Under the pieces are notes generated by a model. The model saw nothing but the letters and a program-made list of their open reading frames with translations, was not told where the DNA came from and did not search any database. 64,000 nt of DNA from Candidatus Crickella equi (GTDB lineage Bacteria; Bacillota; Clostridia; Peptostreptococcales; Anaerovoracaceae): NCBI GenBank assembly GCA_018064755.1, contig JAGHUP010000002.1, positions 1-64,000 of the forward strand, written 5' to 3'. The position numbers and the translations under genes were made by a program. Within the stretch, counting starts at the first letter, position 1. The number at the start of each line of letters is the position of its first letter. Below, one piece after another: positions 25,647 to 34,244 of this stretch.

Positions 25647-26615
25647 CTATTGCATTGGGCAAGCCTTGGATTCTTCCCCGCTATCTCTGCGCTCGGCACG
25701 AACAAGTACCATTTCAGCAGTGATACTGATAGCTATTTCTTCAGGTGTTACAGCCTTAATGTTTAATCCAATCGGTGTATGAACGCCGGAAATTGTCTCT
25801 TCATCAATACCGGCCGCACGAAGTCTCTCATTAACAGATGCTGTCTTCTTGGCCGATCCGATAACTCCAACATAAGCAGTCTCGGTTCTCAGAACCTGCT
25901 CCTCTACATCAAAATCATGCGCGTGACCATTGGTCATAACAACTACATAGTCGTCTTCTGATATGTCTATATAATCATTCAGCTTAGAGTAGTCACCTAC
26001 AATTCTTCTCTCTGCCATAGGGAACCGCTCCTCAGTCACGAACTCCTCGCGGATATCCATAACCCAGATTCGAAATCCTACACTTGCGAGAACAGGCGCA
26101 AGTGCTTTGGCCACATGACCGCCACCGCAAAGCAGTACCCTCTCTCCGATCGCTAGCGACATTGCGAAGATACCATCTCCCTCCGGACGCTCATTCTCAA
26201 GGCTCGGCATCGAACCATCCAGATGAAGAACCAACCAGCCGGCCTGCTTGTCCGCAATTCTTGTTGTAATCTGACGCGCAAGCTCAAGCCATCTGGCATC
26301 CGATGAATCTATATACTGAAAGAGAACCTTGACGTCACCGCCGCATTCCATTCCGATATCTTCATTAACACCTTTGCGCAGTTCATACAGATGTAGCTCC
26401 GATTTCTTCTCAGCTATCAGTTTAATCGCGTACTGTTCAGCCGTCTTCTCAACCGATCCGCCACCAATAGTTCCGCAGAGCTGACCCTCAGGGCAAACCA
26501 GCATCTGAGATCCGTTTCCTCTTGGACTGGATCCTGCCTGCTCAACTATTGTGACCAGCATCAAATCGATATTCTTTTCCATTAAATATGGGATTTTGGA
26601 AAAAACAGTTCTCAT
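25647..26615 (-). CDS. XdhC/CoxI-family molybdenum-enzyme accessory protein (standard order)
   Basis: 322 residues. The N-terminal XdhC/CoxI segment has EQAGSSPRGNGSQML and GTIGGGSVE (about 26-58). The Rossmann domain follows from about 170 (LLCGGGHVAKAL, VIGSAKK, VHTPIGLNI). Members load sulfurated or selenium-modified molybdenum cofactor into xanthine-dehydrogenase-type enzymes. Position near selD suggests the selenium-dependent hydroxylase branch, but no hydroxylase gene is in the window. It overlaps nothing and abuts MATE. Confidence 0.9.
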   Translation of the reverse strand: MRTVFSKIPYLMEKNIDLMLVTIVEQAGSSPRGNGSQMLVCPEGQLCGTIGGGSVEKTAEQYAIKLIAEKKSELHLYELRKGVNEDIGMECGGDVKVLFQYIDSSDARWLELARQITTRIADKQAGWLVLHLDGSMPSLENERPEGDGIFAMSLAIGERVLLCGGGHVAKALAPVLASVGFRIWVMDIREEFVTEERFPMAERRIVGDYSKLNDYIDISEDDYVVVMTNGHAHDFDVEEQVLRTETAYVGVIGSAKKTASVNERLRAAGIDEETISGVHTPIGLNIKAVTPEEIAISITAEMVLVRAERRDSGEESKACPMQ

Positions 26616-26627
26616 ATATTCTATCTC

Positions 26628-27803
26628 CTATATCATTTCATCTCCAAGAATCTCTCGGAGAGATTTCTCAATTGCATAACTGCGCTCAAGCTGAGCCTGA
26701 AACGCTGCCTCAGCCTCCTGACCATGAATCTTATGACGGCTGTCCGCAAAGCGCTTCTCAATTGTTACGAGCTTGTCCTCCTGAACGCGCTTGTCTACAT
26801 AATATAATATGTCAGCTTCCGTCAGAGGATCGTCGCCGCCGCTTGGTCTTCCATTAACAGACAAGGCCTCGTGATGATTCGCTATCAGAGACGCAAGTTC
26901 TGCATAGCCTTCACTTCTTATATATTTTGCTCCCGCATATGCATGCTTGTAATCAAGTCTTCTTATATCATGCAGAACAGCTGCCTTGTGAAGCAGTTCT
27001 CTGTTGAAATGCATATCGTGTGACTCAAGTCTATCAAGCAGCACATCCTGATAATCGGCCACCGCATTCATATGCTTTATTATATGTGCCGGAACATTAT
27101 TTTGCTCATAGAAATAGCCTATAGCATAGTTATCCAGATGTGAAAGCGGCTTGTATCCAAGTAGCTCTATCTCCAATTTGTCATTTAGAATTGTAATTCC
27201 TGCGTACGGCTGTGGAATTGCAAAGAGACTATCAGGCCCATGGTATTCATAGAGGTCGGCTCTCTCTTCCAGTGGCAATTCCATCAGGAAGCCTCTGAAT
27301 ACACCGGCATGTGCCACCACGATAATATCACCTGCTATTTCGTCTGCGAGCTCTGCCAACGCCTTCCCAAATCTTCGGCCTGCATTTACAAAGTTCTCGC
27401 CGCCGGGTATTTCATAAGTTGAAAACGCCTTTCCTCGAGCCTCGAATTCCTCGGGATACTGTTTCCTGATATCATCGAAGGTCATATTCTCCCAATGACC
27501 GCAACTGATTTCCCTAATATTTTCACAGATACGAATGTCTTCTCCCTTGCGCCCAAACTCTGCAGAAATAATTCCTGCGGTTTCAACGCATCTTGTCAAC
27601 GGGCTTGATACAATTGTCGCTCTGTCGTAACCATTCTCGCGTAACCAGCTGGCAGTTTTGGCAGCCTCCAAGCGACCATAATCTGTCAGCGGATAATCGG
27701 TATCGCTAACGCAGCGTAACGGTCCGTCAGGCTTGGCCAGCTCACCATGGCGTATCAGTATTATTTTTCTTGATTCCTTATTCTTCATGCCATCAATATA
27801 CAC
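26628..27803 (-). CDS. Histidine phosphatase (PGM-like) fused to an HD domain
   Basis: 391 residues. Residues 12-200 form a phosphoglycerate-mutase-like phosphatase: RHGEL near 19 with the phosphorylated His, VSSPLTRCVETA and a second His in VVAHAGVFRG. Residues 225-385 form an HD domain: HIIKHM, AVLHDI, ANHHEALS. The combination suggests a dual phosphohydrolase. The substrate is unknown. From memory, related fusions occur with selenium-dependent molybdenum hydroxylase genes, which fits selD (divergent) and xdhC (12 bases downstream). The start is uncertain: GTG at 27803 or ATG at 27788, neither with a clear ribosome site. Confidence 0.8.
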   Translation of the reverse strand: MYIDGMKNKESRKIILIRHGELAKPDGPLRCVSDTDYPLTDYGRLEAAKTASWLRENGYDRATIVSSPLTRCVETAGIISAEFGRKGEDIRICENIREISCGHWENMTFDDIRKQYPEEFEARGKAFSTYEIPGGENFVNAGRRFGKALAELADEIAGDIIVVAHAGVFRGFLMELPLEERADLYEYHGPDSLFAIPQPYAGITILNDKLEIELLGYKPLSHLDNYAIGYFYEQNNVPAHIIKHMNAVADYQDVLLDRLESHDMHFNRELLHKAAVLHDIRRLDYKHAYAGAKYIRSEGYAELASLIANHHEALSVNGRPSGGDDPLTEADILYYVDKRVQEDKLVTIEKRFADSRHKIHGQEAEAAFQAQLERSYAIEKSLREILGDEMI

Positions 27804-27817
27804 TGATTCACAAGTTA

Positions 27818-27847
27818 TTGCAAAAGCAAGCTCCTATGGAGTATTAT
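27818..27847 (+). promoter_or_regulatory. selD promoter
   Basis: -35 TTGCAA, 18-base spacer, -10 TATTAT, about 33 bases before the selD ATG in the divergent spacer. Confidence 0.6.
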
Positions 27848-27879
27848 TAGTGTGTATAGATGTGTTTGGAAGGAAAAAT

Positions 27880-28989
27880 ATGTCGAAAGAAAGTTGTGAA
27901 GTAAAGTTAATAGATCCGAGCAAGCCAATTCGTCTCACCGAGATGACTACGGCGGGCGGATGAGGAGCCAAAATAGGGCCGGGTGTCCTATCGGAAATTC
28001 TCTCCGGACTGCCTAAGATCGCGGACGAGCGAATCCTGGTTGGTTTTGAGAGCAGCGATGATGCGTGCGTTTACAAAGTAAGCGACGATGTCGCTATGAT
28101 TAATACTATTGATTTTTTCCCACCAATCGTGGATGATCCATATACATTCGGACAGATTGCGGCAGCGAACTCGCTGAGCGATGTCTACGCTATGGGCGGT
28201 GAGCCAAAACTCGCTATGAACCTCTTGTGCTTCCCAAACTGCTTGCCACTTGATGCGGTCAAAGCAATCCTTGAGGGCGGCAACGACAAGGTTAACGAGT
28301 GTGGCGCGACCATCGTGGGTGGTCACAGTATCGAAGACAACGAGCCAAAATACGGCCTGTCTGTAACTGGTTTCGCACATCCTCGTGATATTCTGTCGAA
28401 CAGTGCCAATGCGGGCAACCTGCTCGTGATTACCAAGAAGATTGGTACCGGTATTCTGTCGACAGCTGCCAAGGGCGGTCTGCTTGCTGAAGACGATGTT
28501 AAGGCTATGGAGCAGAACATGGCAACGCTGAATAAGTATGGCTGGCTGGCGATGCAGAAAATTCGCAACGCCGGAGCCGTAATCGATGGATGTACTGATA
28601 TTACTGGTTTTGGCCTACTCGGTCATGCGGGCGAAATGGCTAAGGCTGGCGATGTGACGCTGGAACTGTTCACTAGTAAGGTTCCGATGTTCGAAAAGGC
28701 ACTGGAGATGGCTCAGCTGGGTATCATTCCTGCCGGTGCATACAGAAACCGCGAGTATATCGGTGATGATGTGCTGGAGTTCCTGAGCAAGGATCCTGAG
28801 AAGGACCACCTGCTGAGAGCTAGAATTGATTGTCTCTTCGATCCTCAGACTTCCGGCGGACTGCTGATTGCAATTGATGAGAAGCATGTGAAGGATCTGC
28901 AGGAAGCTCTCGGAGAACAGGGCTGCGAGACAGCAATCATCGGACAGTTTAAAGATAAGAAATCGAGCTTTATTGAGCTCCACGATTAA
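27880..28989 (+). CDS. selD: Selenide, water dikinase (SelD) with selenocysteine at residue 28
   Basis: This enzyme makes selenophosphate from selenide and ATP. The frame from ATG 27880 (after GGAAGG) reaches TGA at 27961 and continues in frame through the track ORF 28096-28989, giving 369 residues. The TGA falls where SelD has its catalytic Cys/Sec: AGG-U-GAK (compare AGCGCK in E. coli SelD). Downstream are the ATP-site stretches SSDDACVY, GGHSIED, GFGLLGHAGEM and DPQTSGGL. A hairpin suited to a bacterial SECIS follows the TGA, and tRNA-Sec is at the window start. Automated callers would split or truncate this gene. The second motif Cys is Ala here. Confidence 0.93.
27973..27991 (+). promoter_or_regulatory. 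Candidate SECIS stem-loop in selD
   Basis: ATAGGG/TCCTAT (one G-U pair) with loop CCGGGTG starts 9 bases after the UGA. Position, stem size and G-rich loop suit a bacterial SECIS read by SelB. Confidence 0.6.
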
Positions 28990-28998
28990 AGAAAAAAA

Positions 28999-29071
28999 TG
29001 CACCTCTTAGCCCGTTCCTAACGGGTACATTAATCAAAAATGTACCCGTTAGGAACGGGCTAAAAGGTGCA
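28999..29071. repeat. Palindromic repeat family B, copy 2
   Basis: 31-base arms with one mismatch and an 11-base loop, starting 9 bases after the selD stop. The arm contains AGCCCGTTCCTAACGGGTAC. It could also terminate selD (stem followed by ACTTTT). Confidence 0.85.
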
Positions 29072-29084
29072 CTTTTATGGTAAA

Positions 29085-29116
29085 AAAAGCGGGACACTGC
29101 GGAGTGTCCCGCTTTT
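29085..29116. terminator. Bidirectional terminator between selD and DUF2804 gene
   Basis: A perfect 14-bp stem AAAAGCGGGACACT/AGTGTCCCGCTTTT with loop GCGG, carrying T-runs in both directions, between convergent genes. Confidence 0.9.
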
Positions 29117-29121
29117 GACGT

Positions 29122-29155
29122 TTTTGACAGAAATGGACCGGCCCGGTTTTACATT
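29122..29155. repeat. Palindromic repeat family C, copy 2
   Basis: gacagaaatggaccggcccg and the flanking bases match copy 1 at 3358-3392. The end of the element overlaps the stop codon of the DUF2804 gene. Confidence 0.75.
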
Positions 29156-30191
29156 ACCACTTGTTTTCGACCTTCTCGGCGAATCCCATGAAGTCCTTGA
29201 TTTCGATGACCGTGCCGTCCTCCAGAGTTGCCTTACCGGTGAATTTACCGAATACTTGGTGCTGGTCAGATTTGATGAGCTTGACGTCTGTGCATGATGC
29301 ACGGTCGATGATTGGAACGAAATCCATCTCGAATTTGCCGTCATCGCTGGTGAAGGTCCATGGGGCGAGGTAATCCTCGGTGCCATTCTTCATTGGAATG
29401 TTGAAGTACACTTCGCTGAGTTTGTGCGATTTGCCCTTGTAGAAGAGCATGTTCTCTGTTGCTGCGGAGGTGTCGCCAAATCCATAGCCGATGTTGAAGC
29501 CAAAATCAGCCCCGTATACTCGTCCGGATGCCGAGCCCCAGTACCAAGTGTTATGGTAAGTCCACACTCCTCTTCCCCAGTCGAGCAGGCCCATCGAATC
29601 TTCCGGCTTGAAGTAGTATTTCTGGCCGCCCAGCTGAACGAATCCCTCAGCAGGCATGCAATTTATCTTCTGATTATAATAGAAGTGTCCAGGCTTGTTG
29701 AACGGAGTACAAATTACCATCGACTCCTCTGGTTCGGATTTCAGTGTAATATCTACAGTCAGGTCATGGTTGCCCTGGAACTTCTCGATATGTCCAGTCA
29801 GATGGCGCTGACCATTGCCTACCACGAACTTCAAGAAGTAATTCTTACCATAAATCTCAGACACTCCCTCATCTGACGACTCAGGAAGACCTGTTTTGCC
29901 CATAGTTAGCCAACGCATTGGACTCTTAGTAATTTCCCAAGGCTCACCGTCGAACATCAGGAACGAGAACGAGTCGAGTCCCATATATGAATTGTCGGCA
30001 ATCGTCAGCGCGACGCCGTAATGATCATTACCTACATAATAGTAATCCCACTCCTTGAGACGCATCAGGCCGCCCTTGACGCGGGACTTGTCATAAACCG
30101 GCAGGAGTTTGCGTGCAAAACCGACCTGCGCAAGGTCGCCGTTCAGGTCGAGAAGAGGTCTGGCTTCGGTGATTTCGACGTTATTTCTCAT
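29154..30191 (-). CDS. DUF2804 family protein
   Basis: 345 residues without signal peptide or membrane helix. Features recalled from DUF2804 are RLKEWDYYYVGND, WYWGSASG and a later FGFNIGYGFGD, giving a Trp/Tyr/Gly-rich beta-structured protein. The family's biochemical role is unknown to me; the fold hints at lipid or carbohydrate handling. Single gene, convergent with selD, divergent from uraA. AGGAGGTAATTGTT precedes the ATG. The stop codon is supplied at the edge of palindrome C2. Confidence 0.75.
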   Translation of the reverse strand: MRNNVEITEARPLLDLNGDLAQVGFARKLLPVYDKSRVKGGLMRLKEWDYYYVGNDHYGVALTIADNSYMGLDSFSFLMFDGEPWEITKSPMRWLTMGKTGLPESSDEGVSEIYGKNYFLKFVVGNGQRHLTGHIEKFQGNHDLTVDITLKSEPEESMVICTPFNKPGHFYYNQKINCMPAEGFVQLGGQKYYFKPEDSMGLLDWGRGVWTYHNTWYWGSASGRVYGADFGFNIGYGFGDTSAATENMLFYKGKSHKLSEVYFNIPMKNGTEDYLAPWTFTSDDGKFEMDFVPIIDRASCTDVKLIKSDQHQVFGKFTGKATLEDGTVIEIKDFMGFAEKVENKW

Positions 30192-30326
30192 AACAATTAC
30201 CTCCTGTTTGAGTGCTATCGTTCGGATTTTTCAGGCAATTTCTTAGCCAATTCTTTACACTACATATTGTACTACATAACGTACACGACGGCAACAAATT
30301 GTAATTTCAAGGCTTTGCAAAAATTG

Positions 30327-30346
30327 TTTTTTTGATATCAAAAAAA
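30327..30346. promoter_or_regulatory. 20-bp perfect palindrome upstream of uraA
   Basis: Seven Ts, GATATC, seven As: TTTTTTTGATATCAAAAAAA. It lies 14 bases upstream of the uraA -35, so it could be an operator or simply a terminator-like element. Confidence 0.4.
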
Positions 30347-30359
30347 GTCTATTTTTTTC

Positions 30360-30388
30360 TTGTAATTTGTATCTCATATTGCTATATT
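30360..30388 (+). promoter_or_regulatory. uraA promoter
   Basis: -35 TTGTAA, 17-base spacer, -10 TATATT. The 5' leader is about 55 bases, ending in AAGGAGGAGG. Confidence 0.7.
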
Positions 30389-30448
30389 TAGCGGGATAGG
30401 AAATTTTCGAATTAGCTAAACAATCTTATTAAGGAGGAGGAAAACAGG

Positions 30449-31753
30449 ATGTCAGCACCAAGAAGAATCATCCAAGTAGAGGAAAGAGTACCTCTTAGTC
30501 AGGGTATTCCACTTTCCATTCAGCACACATTCGCAATGTTCAGTGCTTCAGTATTAGTTCCATATATTTTAGGGATAAGTCCTTCCATTGCATTATTGAT
30601 GAACGGCATTGGAACACTTATCTTTATTTTTATTACAAAGGGAAAAGCACCTGCTTATCTGGGCTCCTCCTTCGCATTTATCTCACCGGCTCTGCTGGTA
30701 ATAGCCGATCCTAACCTCGGTTATCAGTATGCACTCGGTGGATTCGTAGTCGTAGGACTTCTGATGATGGCAATCGCTATCCTGATCAAGTTCGTAGGCA
30801 CAGCGTGGATTGATGCAATCCTCCCACCTGCTGCTATGGGTCCTGTAGTTGCCCTGATCGGACTTGAGCTCGCTAGCAACGCTGCATCAACTGGTGGCGT
30901 TCTCGCTGGAGACGCTCCAATCGATCCTAAGGCTGTTATCGTATTCTGCGTAACACTCGGACTTGCAATCATCGGACAGATTCTCTACAGAGGATTTGCT
31001 AGTGCAATCGCAATTCTGATTTCAATCATTGTTGGTTACGTTCTTGCTCTGGCTATGGGTCTGGTTGACTTCTCAGCTGTAGGTTCTGCAAGCGTATTTG
31101 CACTCCCAGCATTCCAGACACCAAAGTTCAGCACTAAGGCTATTCTAACAATTATCCCTGCTATCCTGGTAGTTGTTAACGAGCACATCGGACATCAGGT
31201 AGTAACTTCCGAAGTAGTTGGAAGAGACCTCCTCAAGGAGCCAGGTCTAGACAAGTCAATGTTCTCAGACGGACTTTCAACAATGCTGTCAGGTTTCTGC
31301 GGTTCATGCCCAACAACAACTTACGGCGAGAACATCGGAGTTATGGCTATCACTAAGGTTTACAGTGTATGGGTAATCGGCGGAGCTGCTGCTTTCTCAA
31401 TCGCACTTTCATTCATCGGTAAAGCTTCCGCACTGATCGAAACAATCCCTGGTCCTGTTATGGGCGGTGTTTCCTTCCTGCTCTACGGTATGATCGGAGC
31501 ATCCGGAATCAGACTGATGGTTGACTCCAAGGTTGACTATGCAAAGCCACGTAACCTGGCACTGACTTCCGTAATCTTCGTAGTAGGACTTTCCGGAATT
31601 TCCATCCAGCTCGGCGAGGCTTGCACACTCACAGGAATGAGCCTGGCTGCAGTAACAGGAATGATCCTTGGTCTTCTGTTCTACATCCTTGACAAGCTCA
31701 AGCTGACTAACGATCACGACGATATCGAAGATATCATTGAGGCTGACGTATAA
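30449..31753 (+). CDS. uraA: Uracil permease, NCS2 (UraA) family
   Basis: 434 residues, about fourteen membrane segments. Strong resemblance to UraA: GSSFAFI near residue 75, NEHIGHQVVTSEVVGRDLL with the substrate Glu, then TTYGENIGVMAITKVYSVWV and GASGIRL. It imports uracil with protons. Xanthine permeases belong to the same family, but these motifs are the uracil-type ones. Monocistronic, with its own promoter and a strong terminator. Confidence 0.9.
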   Translation: MSAPRRIIQVEERVPLSQGIPLSIQHTFAMFSASVLVPYILGISPSIALLMNGIGTLIFIFITKGKAPAYLGSSFAFISPALLVIADPNLGYQYALGGFVVVGLLMMAIAILIKFVGTAWIDAILPPAAMGPVVALIGLELASNAASTGGVLAGDAPIDPKAVIVFCVTLGLAIIGQILYRGFASAIAILISIIVGYVLALAMGLVDFSAVGSASVFALPAFQTPKFSTKAILTIIPAILVVVNEHIGHQVVTSEVVGRDLLKEPGLDKSMFSDGLSTMLSGFCGSCPTTTYGENIGVMAITKVYSVWVIGGAAAFSIALSFIGKASALIETIPGPVMGGVSFLLYGMIGASGIRLMVDSKVDYAKPRNLALTSVIFVVGLSGISIQLGEACTLTGMSLAAVTGMILGLLFYILDKLKLTNDHDDIEDIIEADV

Positions 31754-31772
31754 AGAAAATATATAAAAATGC

Positions 31773-31828
31773 AAAAAGGGGACAGCCCAGAACTGACGAA
31801 ACGGTCAGTCGAGGGCTGTCCCCTTTTT
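31773..31828. terminator. uraA terminator, long composite hairpin
   Basis: Outer stem AAAAAGGGGACAGCCC/GGGCTGTCCCCTTTTT (16 bp) with an inner stem ACTGAC/GTCAGT. Confidence 0.9.
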
Positions 31829-31895
31829 ACATTTGGACTGCGTTTAAACGCAGAGCATTCCTGTAACACTAAACTTCATTCGAACCTCCTTCATC

Positions 31896-31950
31896 AGGCC
31901 TGTCCCCAAGTTGCAATTCTGCAATTTAGGTCTGACCCGCTGTTGCAATT
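31896..31950. repeat. Palindromic repeat family A, copy 3 (inverted relative to copy 2)
   Basis: gcaatttaggtctgacccgc and flanks equal the reverse complement of the A2 element with few changes. It overlaps the 3' end of the EamA gene, supplying its last six codons and stop. Confidence 0.85.
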
Positions 31951-32834
31951 ATGCCAACTATTACCAAAGTCAAGCAGGCATATTGCATTGGTGTAAGTTT
32001 CTCTTTCAATACTATTCTAGAGAGCAACAGCGATACAACGCATACCGACGAAATAATCGGTGCCGCGATTGCCCCGTTGCCACTCATCGCATACACATAG
32101 GTGAACTGTCCCGCCGTCTCGAGAACTCCGGCCAAAATCTTATCCTTCTGATCCGGCAGGCTTCCGAATTTCGCACCACGCAGTTTCATGAATATCATCA
32201 GCGCTACCGCACAAGCGAAGAAAGTTAGCTCATACGAAGTATTCGCAACTTCCTCAATTGTCGCCTCGGTAACTCCGGCCAGGGGACTTGTCTCAATATC
32301 CAGATAGAAGATATCCAGAAAACTTCCGAGAGCATCAAGAATCGCATAGCAGAATGGCATCGCAAAGGCGACAATCGCCATCTTCTTGCCTAGCTTCTTC
32401 TTTCTGTCCGTCGCTCCCCTGTTCTCAAGGAATCCAAGCCCCAGAATGCCAGCTGCTATCAATATAACCGCAACAACTGCAATCGCTGAAAACCTCTGTC
32501 CCATGAATACAACGCACAGCAGGAAGCAAATCGCTCCGGACGTATTCTCTACAGGGTCAGAAATTGATTCCTCAATAAATCTCATGCCGAAGAAGGACAG
32601 CGCCATCGACAGTACGTAACACATTGCGACCGGCAGATAGCGAATGAGGTTGACCGGGTCATAGCCTATGTCCTGAGTCAGCAATGTAAAAAAAGCGTGG
32701 ACGCCCATAATGACACCCACGCATACGCACGTTTTGAGATGTGCAAATCTCTCGTCGGGTCTTGCGCCCTTCTTATAGAAGAGCTCCGCAACCCCCCATA
32801 TTAGAGTTGTTATAATCGTAAATACAAACCACAT
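31926..32834 (-). CDS. EamA/DMT-family transporter
   Basis: 302 residues with about ten membrane helices in two EamA halves. Small-metabolite exporter of unknown substrate. The last residues ATAGQT and the stop lie within repeat A3, so the original C-terminus was probably replaced by repeat-encoded sequence. Its start overlaps the upstream stop by one base (TAATG). Last gene of the unit that starts at 36208. Confidence 0.85.
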   Translation of the reverse strand: MWFVFTIITTLIWGVAELFYKKGARPDERFAHLKTCVCVGVIMGVHAFFTLLTQDIGYDPVNLIRYLPVAMCYVLSMALSFFGMRFIEESISDPVENTSGAICFLLCVVFMGQRFSAIAVVAVILIAAGILGLGFLENRGATDRKKKLGKKMAIVAFAMPFCYAILDALGSFLDIFYLDIETSPLAGVTEATIEEVANTSYELTFFACAVALMIFMKLRGAKFGSLPDQKDKILAGVLETAGQFTYVYAMSGNGAIAAPIISSVCVVSLLLSRIVLKEKLTPMQYACLTLVIVGIIATAGQT

Positions 32835-34204
32835 TACTCGTATTGATCTTCAGGCTCCTTGTATTCTTCAAGGTCTGAAAGATAATCAGGTTCCTCTACG
32901 ATGTAGTTCATCTGTCCTGTTCTGAACTCGTTAATAATCTCGTCAAAATCATGCTGGAGTGTTGCAACCGATACTTCATCGATTGGTTCCGGACTTGGCA
33001 TTTCTTCGAAGAGATCCTCGAACGCAGGATCAACTTCAGCAACCTCTACTGCTTCTTCAACGCCTGGGTCGATCTCCTCTTCAGCAATATCCTCAAGCAC
33101 TTCGAAGACATCCTCAGGAATCTCGCTCTCAAGTTCCTTAACCAGGTCCTCAATCTCGGATTCAGCAAGTTCAATTGTTGGTTCCTTTACTACGCTAGGA
33201 ATCTCAATTGTTGGCTCCTCGATGATGTATTCAGTTTCTTCTTCTGGCAGTCCGAAGCGTTCTTCAACAACTGGTTCCTCAACAACAACTGGTTCTTCAG
33301 CAAGCGCCTCGAGTCCCATTGCGAGTTCCTCAGCTACAGGCTCTGCCTCGCTTACAACTTCACCGCTCTCGAGATTGATAACAGCAGGTGCAGGCATTGC
33401 TCCAGGTGCATCCGGAATATCCAGAGGTTCAGGTGCTTCTGCTGCTGTAATCTTATAGCTGAATACAGCTTCCTGCTTCATGCCACGGTTGATGATACGA
33501 ATTCTATCAGCTTTGCCATCAACACTGTTAGCCTTAACAAGCAGATCAGCAGTCTCACCTGCTGCTACGTCAATGCTGGCAATCTGATCTCCACTTGGTG
33601 GCATATCCCAGTTGCTTGTCTCTGGGTTGTATGCTGTATGGAAGAATCTAATCTTTCCAACTGTTACCTCAAAATGATAATTGCAGTCAGCGTCTACGCT
33701 TGGCAACAGACACTCACTCTGCTTATCTCCAATCTGACCTCTCAGGTTAACTACAGCAGATGCCTTCTTATAAATAAGACCCTTATACTCACCTGCATTC
33801 AGCTTGTTCTCAGATACGATGAGAACGTTGCAGTATGCATTGTTGAGAACATAGTCTGTAGTTCTTCCTACCATGCTAAGCATGTCTGGCTGAGCAGACT
33901 TGGTCATTACGATATAGTCGGCATTGTACTCGCGAGCTGTCTTGACGATGCAAGGACCTGCTTTGCCAACATAACCCTTAGTAACAACCTGGTATCCATC
34001 CAGCACCTTAGCGATGAGTTCCAACTTCTGATCGATTACTGCCTGAGCTGCAGCCTCATCATCTCTGGTAGCAGAAATAGCCAGACTCTCATCTACCATT
34101 ACGATGATGATCTCTGCCTGGGTTGGTGAGAAATGCTTCTTGACATACTGTAATGCCAGCAGACTTCTCTCTGTCTCAACGAGAGGTAATACGATTTTTC
34201 TCAT
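32834..34204 (-). CDS. Universal stress protein domain fused to long acidic tail
   Basis: 456 residues from the ATG with GGAG upstream (the track start is a TTG four codons earlier). Residues 1-135 form a UspA domain: IVLPLVETERSLLALQYVKK, IVMVDES, YIVMTKSAQ, and NVLIVSE at the end. Residues 145-260 look like a beta-domain. From about 265 the protein is dominated by Glu, Val, Pro and Ala (EEPVVVEEPVVEE), probably disordered and very acidic. No membrane helix. The tail's role is unknown. It lies between a hypothetical membrane protein and an EamA transporter. Confidence 0.8.
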   Translation of the reverse strand: MRKIVLPLVETERSLLALQYVKKHFSPTQAEIIIVMVDESLAISATRDDEAAAQAVIDQKLELIAKVLDGYQVVTKGYVGKAGPCIVKTAREYNADYIVMTKSAQPDMLSMVGRTTDYVLNNAYCNVLIVSENKLNAGEYKGLIYKKASAVVNLRGQIGDKQSECLLPSVDADCNYHFEVTVGKIRFFHTAYNPETSNWDMPPSGDQIASIDVAAGETADLLVKANSVDGKADRIRIINRGMKQEAVFSYKITAAEAPEPLDIPDAPGAMPAPAVINLESGEVVSEAEPVAEELAMGLEALAEEPVVVEEPVVEERFGLPEEETEYIIEEPTIEIPSVVKEPTIELAESEIEDLVKELESEIPEDVFEVLEDIAEEEIDPGVEEAVEVAEVDPAFEDLFEEMPSPEPIDEVSVATLQHDFDEIINEFRTGQMNYIVEEPDYLSDLEEYKEPEDQYE

Positions 34205-34244
34205 TTTGATCTCCAATCTGTTAAATAGTGTATCTATTGTACTA

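Noticed and set aside
28096-28989. SelD as an N-terminally truncated pseudogene
   Set aside because: The upstream frame is intact apart from one UGA at the known Sec position, with a SECIS-like stem and tRNA-Sec present.
32951-34129. 392-residue plus-strand ORF opposite the universal stress protein gene
   Set aside because: It is a shadow of the acidic tail: rich in Phe, Trp, Leu and Cys as the complement of Glu codons, no ribosome site, no recognisable motif.
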